A stretch of DNA of 64,000 bases from Diatrype stigma (taxonomy: Eukaryota > Ascomycota > Sordariomycetes > Xylariales > Diatrypaceae): NCBI GenBank assembly GCA_022225965.2, contig JAKJXP020000005.1:310001-374000 (forward strand), given 5' to 3'. The notes beneath the pieces were generated by a model that made no database searches, had not been told where the DNA came from, and worked only from the letters and a program-made list of their open reading frames with translations. Both the position numbers and the translations under genes were made by a program. Each line of letters begins with the position of its first letter. Positions within the stretch are counted from its first letter, which is position 1. Of this stretch, positions 12,689 through 23,379 are shown one piece after another.

Positions 12689-13273
12689 GGTCGGCTCAAC
12701 GGGCCCTTCTCATGGTGTGCTTCCGAGGGCGTTCGGGCAGCGATAGACACGGGTGGGTTAGGATGCGAATCCGAACCACACAACGTCGAGAATTCTGTCG
12801 AATGTCGAGAGGCCAGCCGGACCGAGTACCTTGGATTGGACGGTAGGTATTGGATGCCAACAAGTAGATTGTAGGATTCGAAGGGTACAGCACCGCTCGA
12901 ATGGCCGCTCAGATGTTGGGTGCCCCTCCTGACGTAGATTGCCAGGTAGTCGAACTAGCAGGATAAACAAGCGCGTCGTGAACGAGGGAGGGGGGTTGAG
13001 CTGTGCTGTGCTTGTTTACTTTCTTTTTGGTGAAACCGAAAATCCCAAGTTCACACCTTGCAAAAAAAGGATGCGTATGTACACAAGACAATTATTTGCA
13101 TCCGATAGGCACAGGGAAACACAGAAATAGCACTGCAATCCAAGCCGCAGCGGAACAAAAACATCAAAAACAAGAGAAGGAAACGAGGCCTAACTAACAA
13201 TTCCCAAAATTAGGAACGATGATGATGCGGCGGTGATTACTACGTAGGGTATCAAGGGTCTAGTAGGAGGTAT

Positions 13274-13319
13274 TATGTATGTGCATGTATGTGTGTATGT
13301 ATGTATGTATGTATGTATC
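13274..13319. repeat. (ATGT)n microsatellite
   Basis: ATGT/GTAT units run almost without interruption, most regular at 13296-13319. Confidence 0.85.
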
Positions 13320-13420
13320 TTTTTTGCTAGGCGGCTGGGCGGCTGCGAAGCTACAGAGCTACAAAGTACCTACGAAAATAGTTGGCCCAATACTGGATCC
13401 TGTGCTGGTGGATTGGCTTT

Positions 13421-13456
13421 AGCGGACTTAGCAGACCTAGCAGACCTAGCAGACCC
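13421..13456. repeat. four-copy 9-bp tandem repeat
   Basis: Four consecutive 9-mers: AGCGGACTT, AGCAGACCT twice, and AGCAGACCC. It lies 12 bp outside the left target duplication of the neighbouring inverted-repeat element. Confidence 0.85.
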
Positions 13457-13468
13457 ATAATAGTATCT

Positions 13469-13477
13469 AAGATCGGG
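13469..13477. repeat. left 9-bp target-site duplication
   Basis: AAGATCGGG directly abuts the left terminal inverted repeat and is repeated exactly at 14047-14055 beside the right one. Confidence 0.85.
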
Positions 13478-13523
13478 CAATTCGACTAATTGCACCGGGT
13501 CATTCTGCTAACGGCACCGGGTC
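13478..13523 (+). repeat. left terminal inverted repeat, 46 bp
   Basis: It is identical to the reverse complement of 14001-14046 across all 46 bases. Confidence 0.9.
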
Positions 13524-14000
13524 TCTAACCGCATCTGGTAAGGTTAGCGCAAAAGCCACCCGTGCCACACCTCGCGCCACATTTACCCCCCGCCACTGTC
13601 TAAGTCACTCCTTAACAACCACCTACCACCACCTACAACCACCTACAACCACCTACATCACTTACTTACAACCACCTAAACCACTTACCTACAACCACCT
13701 ACACCACTTACCTACAACCACTTATAACGTACATACAGCCTGTACTTACATCTGCACCTATAAATGCATTTGTACTTACGCCAGCGGTACCGCTACCGTT
13801 ACCGCCAGTACGTACGTAGCGCGGCTACTGGTTAATTAGGTCCGGGGTATTTGGGGAAGCGATAAGAGCCCTTCCATTTGGGTATACGTATGTAATTGTG
13901 CTATATAAGGGTGTTGGTAATGTAGGTATTAGGTGGTGTGTTAGGTAGTATGTTAAGTTGTGACATAGGTAGTAGGTGGGTGTGTCCGAATGTAGTTAGG

Positions 14001-14046
14001 GACCCGGTGCCGTTAGCAGAATGACCCGGTGCAATTAGTCGAATTG
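14001..14046 (-). repeat. right terminal inverted repeat, 46 bp
   Basis: It is the perfect inverted partner of 13478-13523. Confidence 0.9.
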
Positions 14047-14055
14047 AAGATCGGG
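14047..14055. repeat. right 9-bp target-site duplication
   Basis: AAGATCGGG, an exact copy of 13469-13477. Confidence 0.85.
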
Positions 14056-14695
14056 TAGCATCAAGCTGAGGACTAGGACTCCTGAACTAGGGCCGGAGAC
14101 TAGGGACTTGGGGCCTCACTAGACACTGAGGACTTGACTACATAACTCACGCAGTTCTCGCTCACCTTACTCACCCAGAATTCAGCATCGGGTTTCTTTT
14201 GGAGGGGTTCCGGGTCCGGATCATTCAATAGCGATTTGGTGGCTATACCTACGCAGCTACGGAACCGGGTTACAGGCGATCAGGCACGTATAACGCCGGA
14301 GGCGCGTCTTTCTCTGAACCTTGCACAACCACGTGTTAAGCGAACCGTCCATTCATTTGGCAGCAATAAATAAACACATCGCAATAACTACCCAATACCT
14401 ACGTTCCGTGCAACCGCGTACATCATATACATACATCGTATCCTAGGACATACATCCTGACATACATCCTAGGATACCTCCATAAAGCTATAGTCTACAT
14501 ACCTCTGATCAGTCCGGTTTCGGTATCCTGCCATTTCATTTATTTCCAAAGGCTTCGACACTTGACTGGAACCGGCGGCATACTATACCGCATGCTATAC
14601 CGCATGCTACCTATACTGCATACCTACTATACTGCGTCTCTACTGCATCTCTACTGCATACTTACCGCATTCCTCATATACCACCGTCATCCACC
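14056..14695. other. spacer before Dcc1-like gene, repeat-rich
   Basis: No gene is seen. Short direct repeats (ACATACATCCT, 14445-14475) and an ATACTGCAT/TACCGCATGCT-type array (about 14575-14675) lie just upstream of the Dcc1-like start, in its likely promoter or leader. Confidence 0.55.
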
Positions 14696-15148
14696 ATGTC
14701 TAGCCAAAACGACACCGGTATTCCACTGGTGCACGACCCCGACGGAAAAGGCTACAGGTTGTTAGAGCTACCACCGGAATTGCTTGCCCTTCTGGAATCT
14801 GACAGTCCTCCTATGTAAGTGCTCCGTCGGTGTCGGTGTAGGACAACACATCTCTTCCCTCGACCAGACCCTCATCGTCCCTACAGCTTGACCCTCGAGT
14901 CGTCAACAAACTCGGCAATACTGAAGAGCGGCTCGCAATCCTGGGGGCTCCGGCAGAAGAACACGTCGAATGCTTTGATACTGCTGAAACCAACTACGAC
15001 CCGGGCTTCTACTACGGAGATGCCGGAGACGGGGTTGAAGGCAGTTGCCACCGTACACGACACTATAGAGCTTGTGCCCGAGTCCAGCTCTGCCCCTGCC
15101 CCGGTAGCTAGGGGCAAGTGGCACGAGAAGTTCGCGCGTGGGAGATGA
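14696..15148 (+). CDS. DCC1: Dcc1-like sister chromatid cohesion protein, short form
   Basis: Two exons, 14696-14814 and 14887-15148, join in phase 2 across a 72-bp intron and give 126 aa. The N terminus has SQNDTGIPLVHDPDGKGYRL, then LLELPPELLALLESD, ILTLESS, and GLRQKNTSNALILLKP, the order seen at the start of fungal Dcc1. Dcc1 with Ctf8 and Ctf18 forms the alternative clamp loader that handles PCNA at replication forks and supports cohesion. The protein ends at KWHEKFARGR and lacks the winged-helix C-terminal half found in longer Dcc1 proteins of 300-400 aa. Whether this is a natural short fungal form, a missed downstream exon, or a truncation cannot be settled here. The spliced junction fits the family well. 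Confidence 0.68.
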
Positions 15149-15559
15149 GGTCTACATATCTTCACACCGCTCTCCAATAGTATATATGCAGCTCTTTGTG
15201 GGATATAATGCGCACTAGCACGCTAATAGTTGGTTAAGACGTCGGCCTAGACAGCTAGTCCTTGGTTAGACTGAGATTGCGAGATCGAGTCTAACACTTC
15301 TTGATGAACCTTGATCCTGTCTGCTCAAGCCCAGTCTACCGGGCAACCATGATATAACCATGAAGTACTCGTCAGGGCAACAATGTTTCGTAATGCAGGC
15401 TGTCTCGGCTCAAGTCGCAGCCAGCCCCGAAGACGTCACAACACCGAGAGCCAATACGAAATCGGACGAAATACCTCCTACGTACGGCGTCATTACTTGT
15501 GAAGTGGTCATGATTAGGCATCTTTTATATAGAACACATCTTAGGGTGTTTAGACCAAA
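15149..15559. other. spacer with a tRNA-like (Pol III box) sequence
   Basis: No protein gene is seen. Around 15214-15300 the plus strand reads AGTTGGTTAAGACGTCGGCCT and, about 40 bases on, GATCGAGTC. The first resembles the D arm of long-variable-arm tRNAs and the second matches the B-box consensus GWTCRANNC. No acceptor stem pairs convincingly, so at best it is a tRNA relic or the head of a tRNA-derived SINE. Confidence 0.3.
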
Positions 15560-17010
15560 TCCTCGTGCCTCACTACTCAGCTCCTATCTTTCGGAAATCC
15601 GGGTGCATCGTTAACAGAGCCCTCCCAGCCAGCCGCGGTAAAGCCAGCTGCGTAGAGGAAACCGGCCGCTCCAGGGCAATACGGTGGTGGTGACGGGCCT
15701 GCGTGATCTGTCGGCAAAAACATGTTCGATCAAGAGCATCCTCGGGTTTCCTGGACGTACTAGGACCGGATCAGTGAGCAAAACAGGGATCATCGAACGT
15801 CCAGTAACTGAGGTTGATCCAATGGTAGCTGGCGCGCTCGGGGTTCCCAATCCTCGCCGAGCTGATGGCTAAGACGAGTCACCCCCATCCCCGCAAGTTA
15901 GTATCCGTCCAAACACCCTGGGCCTTCTCACGTCTTCAACCCAATCTCCGAATCGACCTGAGGGTGTCCAGAGCGGTAAGTCCAAGTATTGTGCCCACGA
16001 TGGTGTCTGGTTGTCAAATTGAAGAAGGAATGAATGAAAGAATGCAGAACAAAGAAGGGGTAACGCGGATGCCATAGAGTTGGGTGCTACTACGTACTGC
16101 CGGACTATCAGGAATAATACCCTGGAGCACGATGGCGCTGCGCGGAGCAGCCCTGAGTGTCGCGTCGTCCCACCACAAGCCATTCAGGCCCTCCCAGGGG
16201 GCATACATGCCATCAACCTGGAACAGTAGCTTCAGGCCCGCGGTGACGTGTTCTCGGCCGAGCCGTCGTCTAAGATCGCAGGCGGCGTCGAGCGCCCAGC
16301 GCCAGTACGCAAGCTCGTACGCGAGGCTCCGCGTGTGTGAAACCACGAGGGATGCGGAGTGGTTCAGCGGGAAGTCGTACGGATCCATGAATATCTCGAA
16401 GTCGGAAGATGACGTGACATTGTGCTTGAGCGGGTAGGGTAAAGTCGAGCTCGGATTCAATCTGGGACGTCACCGCATCGGAATCGAAGTCTCATTGCTT
16501 GAATACCTTCACATCTATGCCGTTGACCTTGAAAGCGGAGGTCATCACGCCATTCCAGGCGTCTTGTTTCCGGTACGGCTCTGTGAAGCCGGATCATAGA
16601 AGACCAGTGCGATTTAGATCATACGGTCAAGATTGGCGGTCAGCCACTTGGAGACCTCTGGCAGGTTCGAGTTCCCAAGGATCGTATGAGACGTCCCGGC
16701 CATGAGCCTCCATAGGCCCGCCGTGATAGTCGCTGGGCTGTTCACCACAAACGATGGAGTTAGCTGCGCGCGACCTACGAATAATGCCACAGGACTTGAG
16801 CGCGCACCCATTAGTTGGCAACGAATCATTATGCCCACCCTAGCTAAAAATCATCTTTGAAGGGTATGATAGTCTGCATGCTCGTATTGTTGACGTTGAG
16901 GGCGATGTTGCCGTTACCAACTTGAAGAGCTGTCGTTGTATTGCCTAATACCTCTAGGAGGCTAGAAGGGTCGATGTTGGACTTTGAGATTATAGCATGC
17001 CTGCCTCCTT
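15560..17010 (-). pseudogene. decayed six-hairpin glycosidase-like gene
   Basis: Pieces of one protein occur in N-to-C order along the minus strand but in different frames and with stops. From about 17000: LLEVLGNTTTALQVGNGNIA and then NTSMQTIIPF. Near 16560: WNGVMTSAFKVNG. Near 16390-16200: DPYDFPLNHSASLVVSHTRS, LAYELAYWRWALDAA and MYAPWEGLNGLWWDD. Near 15690-15580: PGAAGFLYAAGFTAAGWEG and DAPGFPKD. These match, from memory, secreted fungal six-hairpin glycosidase-like proteins. The middle of the protein appears to be missing, since the usual several hundred residues between the second and third pieces cannot be found. Frameshifts, stops and the deletion make it non-functional. The family call is moderate; that it is a coding relic is more secure. 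Confidence 0.55.
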
Positions 17011-20000
17011 ATAATCAATGCCGGCAGCAGTAAAACCAATAAAGCGCGTACCATGGTGGCACCTAAGGAACAATGTTGACTCTAGCGCCTTCACCAGGGA
17101 GCTTTCTGGTCTACCTCTTGTCATGCCTGGCATCACGATGCTCTTATATGGTCTCGAAAAGACCAGTCCATCGGGCTATATGATCGCGAATTGCTATTTT
17201 CCCAGGTCCTCCACAATGGGGTAATCCATGTAGTTGGAGAATAGAGAAGACTATAACCTATAGTTAACCCCTGTCTTCCCCATGGGGAACTAAGAAAATC
17301 GGCCAGTCGAAATGTTCCCCACCGATTCTCCATCTTGCCCTAGTTGAGCCATCCCTGATGTATATGGGTTTGGGGTTCAAGGCTGGAGAACTAGCGATAC
17401 ATCGTGACCTGAGGTCCGCTGCCATTATGTCAACAATGATGGCTGACTGCAAAGTATCCATGCCTTAGTCGGGTCAAGCTGTGGATGTTATAAAATTGTT
17501 GGAATTAGCGGCCGCTTCGTTAGAATATTCGGCGTATAACTAATATCTGGGATAAATGGTCCTCCACCAAGGAATGATAGGGTCATATTGCGAGAACCAC
17601 TTTATGCAATGGCAAGATGGTTAAGCTCCTATAACAATAGCTTGTAGGATATTGTTCGGATGGCGGGGAGCACACACATGAAAGCCCCTTTTTGGAAATA
17701 TTGAGTCCTCGGGGTCATCTGACTAAGACCTATCGCAATCTGAAATACCTGCCGAGATATGCAACCATGTAAACCTGTAAGCGTGTTCGGCATGCCTAAA
17801 ACAAGTCCGCCCTAATATGAGTCGGAGTGTTCCTTTTCGCGAGGTGCCCGTGGTAACGTACATAATACCCTCCCTAGCTACTAAGTACCTACTTGCTGTT
17901 CTATATACTGAAAATGCTCACTGCTTCTCTTGGCCGGATCTTTCCGGCCAACAATAGTATCTGAAGCCCACCAATACCTTAGGTATCATTGAGGAAGAGC
18001 TTGCCCCCGGTACCTATGATGATGTTAAGTGAAGTCTGTCACTTTATGCGGGGGTTACAGTAATTGCATATTAATAGCTTTACACTTGCCTTTAAAAAAG
18101 AGGGTTCCAAGTAATTTTAGGCTTTGAATATAAAATTAGGTAGACTTGATAAACCTCCTTACATTATGTTATCAAGGGGTATGTTATGCTTATATGCAAT
18201 TAAATGGTGCAAGATAACACAAAGAACAGATTCACATGAGCTCATTTATACTTTATATCATCCAACTCCCTATAGGTAGGTAGGTAACAGCCAGCCCTGC
18301 CCAACACCCATACTCTTCCTTATCTGTCCGGCCCCCTTCCTTCGTGCATGGTCATAGAGTTTAGTGTGACCTTGGGGTTCGAAGTGTTTCGGCTGAACTT
18401 ATTATTCCATTCGACTTCTTAATAAGACCATAAGGAAGCTGCCCAGGTGCTACACACTAGGACATGAGTACCTCCTATGTTGCTTAGATTTATTGCAGGT
18501 AAGTTTGCACATGTAGGTATAGAGTGCATGCAGATAGTGAATGTTTCGTGGGTAAGGGTTTATAGAATCAATCATTTAGTGGCTCTCATTCTGGGTGCTG
18601 GCCCCAGAATGATCTACATACATACATACATACATAATCGCACTAGGTAAGTACCTACTCCCCGGATTGACAGACAAAATAGGATGGATACATAGCACGG
18701 GAATTCTTTATTGGAGTGTGAGAATCAAATACCTACCTGAGTAGGTAGGTAGATCATAGGTCCAAAACCAGCAACTTACCTGCATCCAAAGGTAGTCACG
18801 CCCTGTATGTATCCTGCCTTGCCTTGGTCATATATTTCAGTAGGTAGACGGGTATTGTAGGTACTTCAGCAGGTATCGTCAATGTTGCCCCGCGCAGCCC
18901 CCATGCCACCCCCTGGGGGCTAGCATCCCAGGTTGACCAGGTTCCCATGAACGGTCGTTAATCAAACCACGTTGTTGTAGCCTCATGTTCCTCATCCAAC
19001 CTCACCCCAAGAACCTCAACCTCAAAGACAACTGGCCCAGGCAAGTGCAGCCGATTCCAAGCAGCATGATACCTTAACCAATCCATTCTTAATCATCTCT
19101 CCTTAGAGCTTAGATATATACCTATTCTCATGTTAGATTAGCAATACCAGGACCTACATTGTCTTCACTACCTACTCTACTTCCAGAATCTTACAGGCCT
19201 AGCGTCGTCAGACTATTCCAATCCAAATCTCATTTCCACCAAACACATGTTATCGTTATCACCTGCATGATAGCCTGCATGGCAGCAAAGTAGCCGTTAA
19301 TCGTTAATACATCTACCAAGCCCATGTAGTCGTCATTGTCTACTTGCTTTACAACTATTATATCTTATTACTGTGAGTATGTCGTATTCTCGTTGTCTTC
19401 CGTTTGCCTTGGTGGAACATTGAAATGGTTATGTTTGAGACTTCGAAAACCTCTGTAGTTCATGGGGTGCCGTTAGTGTTGCCCGAGTTGAAAGAGACGA
19501 TATCCTTCACCAGCGCCTGCGTCGTGTGTCGCTATTCCCAGAACAGGAGCAAAACACCTGAACGTGGTATGCGGCCGATATGTGAATGTGCCAGCTTGAA
19601 ATGTTTAGTCGACTGTCCAGGCATATGACATTGTTGTTTTTCTAAGTACTAGTCGGGCAGCCCACCTACCGACCGTCACTTTGACGTCTACGCTGGCCTA
19701 CACTGATTGCCTCAGCGGTAGCAACTCTAGTCGAACCCAAATCCGAACCCTGGCAACCGGTCGGATTCGTAATTTTGCTTGCTCACAATTGTGCGCATGC
19801 ATTATGCTGGGTGCGCATTGGATTCGATACACTAAAACACCACCGAAGGCGATTGCGACCACGCGCGTGCTCCTGCTCCTCACCCGCGCACGAGCACACC
19901 CATACGTCTGAGACGGACATAGGTAAGGTTTGCGGTTTCTCTGTTTTCCCTTTTCCCGAGGCCTTTCGTCATCTCTCCTGCTTTAGTTTCCCGTTTCCTA

Positions 20001-20613
20001 TCCTCCCCGACCTTGCCACTTCCCAGATTCATCCTTGATCCAGCAATTACATCTGCATCTGTACTGGGCTTTGGCCATTCCGAGCGCGCTGGCACCTGAG
20101 GCTACAACCATAGGTTGCCCGTGTATTGGTACACCCTAGTAACCTTGTAGCCCTGGAGCCTTGTGGATTTGGAACCTTCTTTGGGTTTTGAAACCTGGCT
20201 ACATTGATACAGGCGTAACTGCCAACCCAGGATCTGGTCGCGTTGAAGGTTGCCCTTGAGTTTGGGGGGAGACCACGTACCTTCCGCCTAACAGTTGGCA
20301 CCTTGACACCACACCTTGACACCTGACACTTTGAAGCAACCTCCCCGGGCCATTTGCCCTCATCCGGTCATTTCTAACTTGCCTTATGCGCCAACAGATT
20401 CTCGCGATCCTTCAGGCTGTCAAGGCCAGGATTCGCCAGACCAGGATTCGCCCAAAAGTCTCAGATGGACACAGGCTTTACGCAGGTACGTACTCAATTT
20501 TGTCTATCATCTACTACCTAGGTAGGAGGTAGGAGGTAGGCTCAAACTCACATGGACCAGTCAAGCCATCCACACATTCTTTTGCCTCAGCTACGCGGCT
20601 ACCGAACGGCAAG
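17011..20613. other. gene-poor, microsatellite-rich region
   Basis: About 3.6 kb without a supportable gene. Minus-strand fragments at 17133-17461 and plus-strand fragments at 19404-19910 are open but unrecognised and may be relics. The part from 17480 to 18870 is AT-richer and scattered with TAGG/TACC words (18276-18292, 18740-18752) and CATA repeats (18616-18636). The last few hundred bases are the promoter and leader of the RBR gene; a GTACGTACT near 20484 could be a 5' UTR intron donor. Confidence 0.5.
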
Positions 20614-23379
20614 ATGGCCGAGCGTGTGGTAATCGATCTGGTCGATGACGAAGACGAAGAGCTTCCTTGCCGGGAAGCTGTTCTTAACGTCTTCCCTGAC
20701 ATTTGTCCTGATCACCTAGCGCAACTAGCCACCCAGCATGGTTTTGACCCTGATGCTGTCATGATGGGCATCCTCGATGGACTGGAGAGAGGCGAGAAGT
20801 ACCCAACCAAGCCTTCGGACAATCCATTGAAGCGTAAACGAGTGGATGATGGCGATGCTAGCGACGATGACAGCGCTGGAAATGATGGCCCAAAGGAGCC
20901 TAAAACTACCACTGCTATAAGATCGGAGATTGCCACGCCAGGTTATGCCCAGCACATAGTCCGTAGCGAGTATCAGGAGGTGTCCAAGACCTTGTTATCA
21001 CAGGACTTTCCTAGAGTCCCAGTTCGGCAGATTTGGTTCATCCTCCGGGAAAAACGCACGCTGTTCGATACATATGCCTACATGGATGATGTAACTCGCA
21101 ATTGGGAAAATTTGAGTGAGCAAGACCGCCCCTGGGTACAGAAGAAAAGTTCCACGACGACCATCGAGAGGTTTAGCCGAGAAAATATCGATCACCTAGA
21201 CCTGGACTCTTACACTGAAGTGCAAAGAGCAGCAATAGCAGAGTTCCGTGCAGCGAGAGAATTACGCGACCATAACCTTCAGAAGGATAATGCCGAACTC
21301 GAGGAGAAGGCCAACTTTCTCGAGGCGCAGAGGGATGGACAAACTGCCGAATGCGGTTGCTGCTACGACGAACAAGCACTCAATCGAATGGCTCAGTGTG
21401 ATGGCGAGACAGCACACTTTTTCTGCGGAAGCTGTGTGAGACAACAGGCGGAGACCCAAATCGGCTATCAAAAATTCGAACTGAAGTGTATGTCGATGGA
21501 TGGCTGTTCCGCTGGTTTCTCCTTCGCCGAGAGAAAGCGTTTCCTGAGTAAAGGCCTGCGCACAGCTCTAGACCGAATTGAGCAAGAGGCCATGCTGCGG
21601 GAGGCAGGCATTGAAAATCTCGAAACTTGCCCCTTTTGCCCCTATGCTGCAGAGTATCCCCCGGTAGAGGAAGACAGAGAGTTTCGTTGCGAGAAACCTG
21701 GCTGTAGGAAGGTCAGCTGCCGTCTGTGTCGCAAAGAAACCCACATTCCCAAGACCTGTGCCGAGGTAGTCGCCACCGAAGAGGGTTTGACAGCACGGCG
21801 CGAGATTGAGGAAGCCATGAGCGATGCCGTCATCCGCAAATGTAACCAATGTAAGTTGAACTCCATGGAAGCCTAATGGGGCTGTGATACAGACCTTGAA
21901 GACCAAGGCTGACTGTTGACTACTAGGCCGGAACCCGTTTGTGAAAGAGGCCGGTTGCAACAAGATCACCTGCACCCGGTGCGGTACCCTGAACTGCTAT
22001 GTCTGTCGTCAAACAGTCAAAGATTATACCCACTTTAATGATAGAAGTCGCGGTGGTAGAACCGGACAGTGTCCTCTATTTGATGAGTCTGTCGAAGAGC
22101 GTCATCAGGTTGAGGTGCAGGACGCGGAGGAGGCAGCTCGGAAGAAGGTGATCCGGGAAAGGCCGGATGTGGTAATTCCCCCCTGACGACTGTGCCAAAT
22201 ATCCACAGTCTTTTCTCTCCTCGCTCAATTTGAGTGTCCGCTCTATATTCAGAATTTCTGACGAAGGCGTTTGTATCATAGGATAGCGATGCTCTACGAA
22301 TCAATGTATCGAAAAGGGTTGAAGAGGAAGATAAAAAACGCCGGAGCCAGCAGGTGCCAGCAGGATGGAACCCGAGGGCTCGAGGAATGGTGCCGATACC
22401 ACTTCCGTACTACAACCGTCAACATGGCCAAGTGCTGGTACCAGGAGCCGCAGCTCAAGGAGTCCCGGAATTACCAAGAGTCCCGGCAGCCCCAGGAGCC
22501 CTGATAGTCCCAGGGGGCCCGGCAGTCCCGGCAGTCCCGGCAGCCCCAGGAGCCCTGATAGTCCCAGGGGGCCCGGCAGTCCCAGCACCTCCGGCAGTCC
22601 CGGCACCTCCGGCAGCCCCGGCACGACGGCAAGGACGAGCACGAAGGCCCCCTGTTGTAGCTGACCAAGGAGTACCCAGAGAAAACCAATATGCTGCACC
22701 GTTTCCACATCATGACCTGCAGCGTCCTATCCGTAAGTGCGCTCATTATCCTTCCCGTCCAGGAGCCCCTCAGTGCTGACATAGCAGATCGTTAGCTCTA
22801 TTTCCTCCGCAGTTGCCCCCAGCCGAACCGCGTCCTAATATACCTGCTGCTGCAGGCCCAATGCAGCACGCCCCCTTCGGCCTACCAATCCCACGGGCTC
22901 CCCCGAGATGGAACGCTGCAGTACCAGGTCCTTTACCAGCGCAACTGAACGTGAATCCCCATCGCCACCCCCGTCCAAATCCCAATCTTCGACATAACCG
23001 CGGACCCGCCCATCTCATCCCACGTCGTAGGGATTGGCAATTCCTCTATGACAAAGGCGGGCTTGATCCGATGGGTGTGAACGAAGATCAGGAAATACGG
23101 AGACTTTTACGTAACCACAACATAGCGCAGCGTGAAATTCATGGACTTCAGGACCCTGCGGACCACATCCGAGACCATCTCCGAGATGCCAACCAATCGC
23201 TGAGAAACCTGAGGGACTTCATATGGCAGCGCATGCCCTTTGTGCACGACCAGGCCCTAGCTCCTCCCGCGAATCAGAATATGGCCCCCAAGCCTGGCAA
23301 TGGGGCTCGAGGCGCCGGTGCACCACCCCTAGCAGCGGGCAGAGTGAAGCCCAATAGCTCGCCGTCAGTGCCATCGTAG
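20614..23379 (+). CDS. RBR E3 ubiquitin ligase, RNF216 (TRIAD3)-like, 838 aa
   Basis: Four exons (20614-21850, 21927-22171, 22282-22732, 22796-23379) join in phases 1, 0 and 1. RING1 starts near residue 247 (ECGCCYDEQALNRMAQCDG, HFFCGSCVRQQ). An in-between RING follows (LETCPFCPYAAEYP, KVSCRLCRKETHIPKTC), then RING2 (KCNQCRNPFVKEAGCNKITC, RCGTLNCYVCRQTVKDYTHF). The spliced codon at the first junction supplies a RING2 zinc cysteine (C413). The expected catalytic cysteine is C423 in the AGCN motif, so it should form a ubiquitin thioester before transfer to substrate. RING2 ending in YTHF rather than a WxxH form points to the RNF216 subtype. After RING2 come a charged helix (DSDALRINVSKRVEEEDKK), a Pro/Ala/Gly repeat (about residues 525-605), and a C-terminal region with DWQFLYDKGGLDP. 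Substrates are unknown. Confidence 0.85.
22460..22630 (+). repeat. coding tandem repeat in RBR gene
   Basis: Direct repeats of a CCCGGCAGTCCCGGCAGCCC-like unit encode PGALIVPGGPAVP-type repeats within exon 3. At least two long copies and several short ones are visible. Confidence 0.75.

Larger units (their letters stand above)
12689..13468. other. RhoGEF upstream region with microsatellites
   Basis: This is the probable promoter and leader of the RhoGEF gene. Open frames here are short and unrecognised. It contains a TATG-type microsatellite (13274-13319) and a 9-bp tandem repeat (13421-13456) immediately before the inverted-repeat element. Confidence 0.55.
13478..14046. mobile_element. non-autonomous inverted-repeat DNA transposon (Mutator-like MITE)
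   Basis: The element is 569 bp with perfect 46-bp terminal inverted repeats at 13478-13523 and 14001-14046 (outer end CAATTCGACTAATTGCACCG; inner end GGCACCGGGTC). Similarity continues inward for about ten bases with mismatches. It is flanked by an exact 9-bp direct repeat, AAGATCGGG. The interior is non-coding: the left arm holds ACCACCTACA-type repeats (about 13620-13730) and the right arm their complement in looser form (TAGGTGGTG, TAGTAGGTGG, about 13920-13985), so the whole could fold back on itself. A 9-bp duplication with long termini is the pattern of Mutator-like elements; that superfamily call is inference. No transposase is encoded, so mobility would need one supplied elsewhere. 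Confidence 0.85.
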
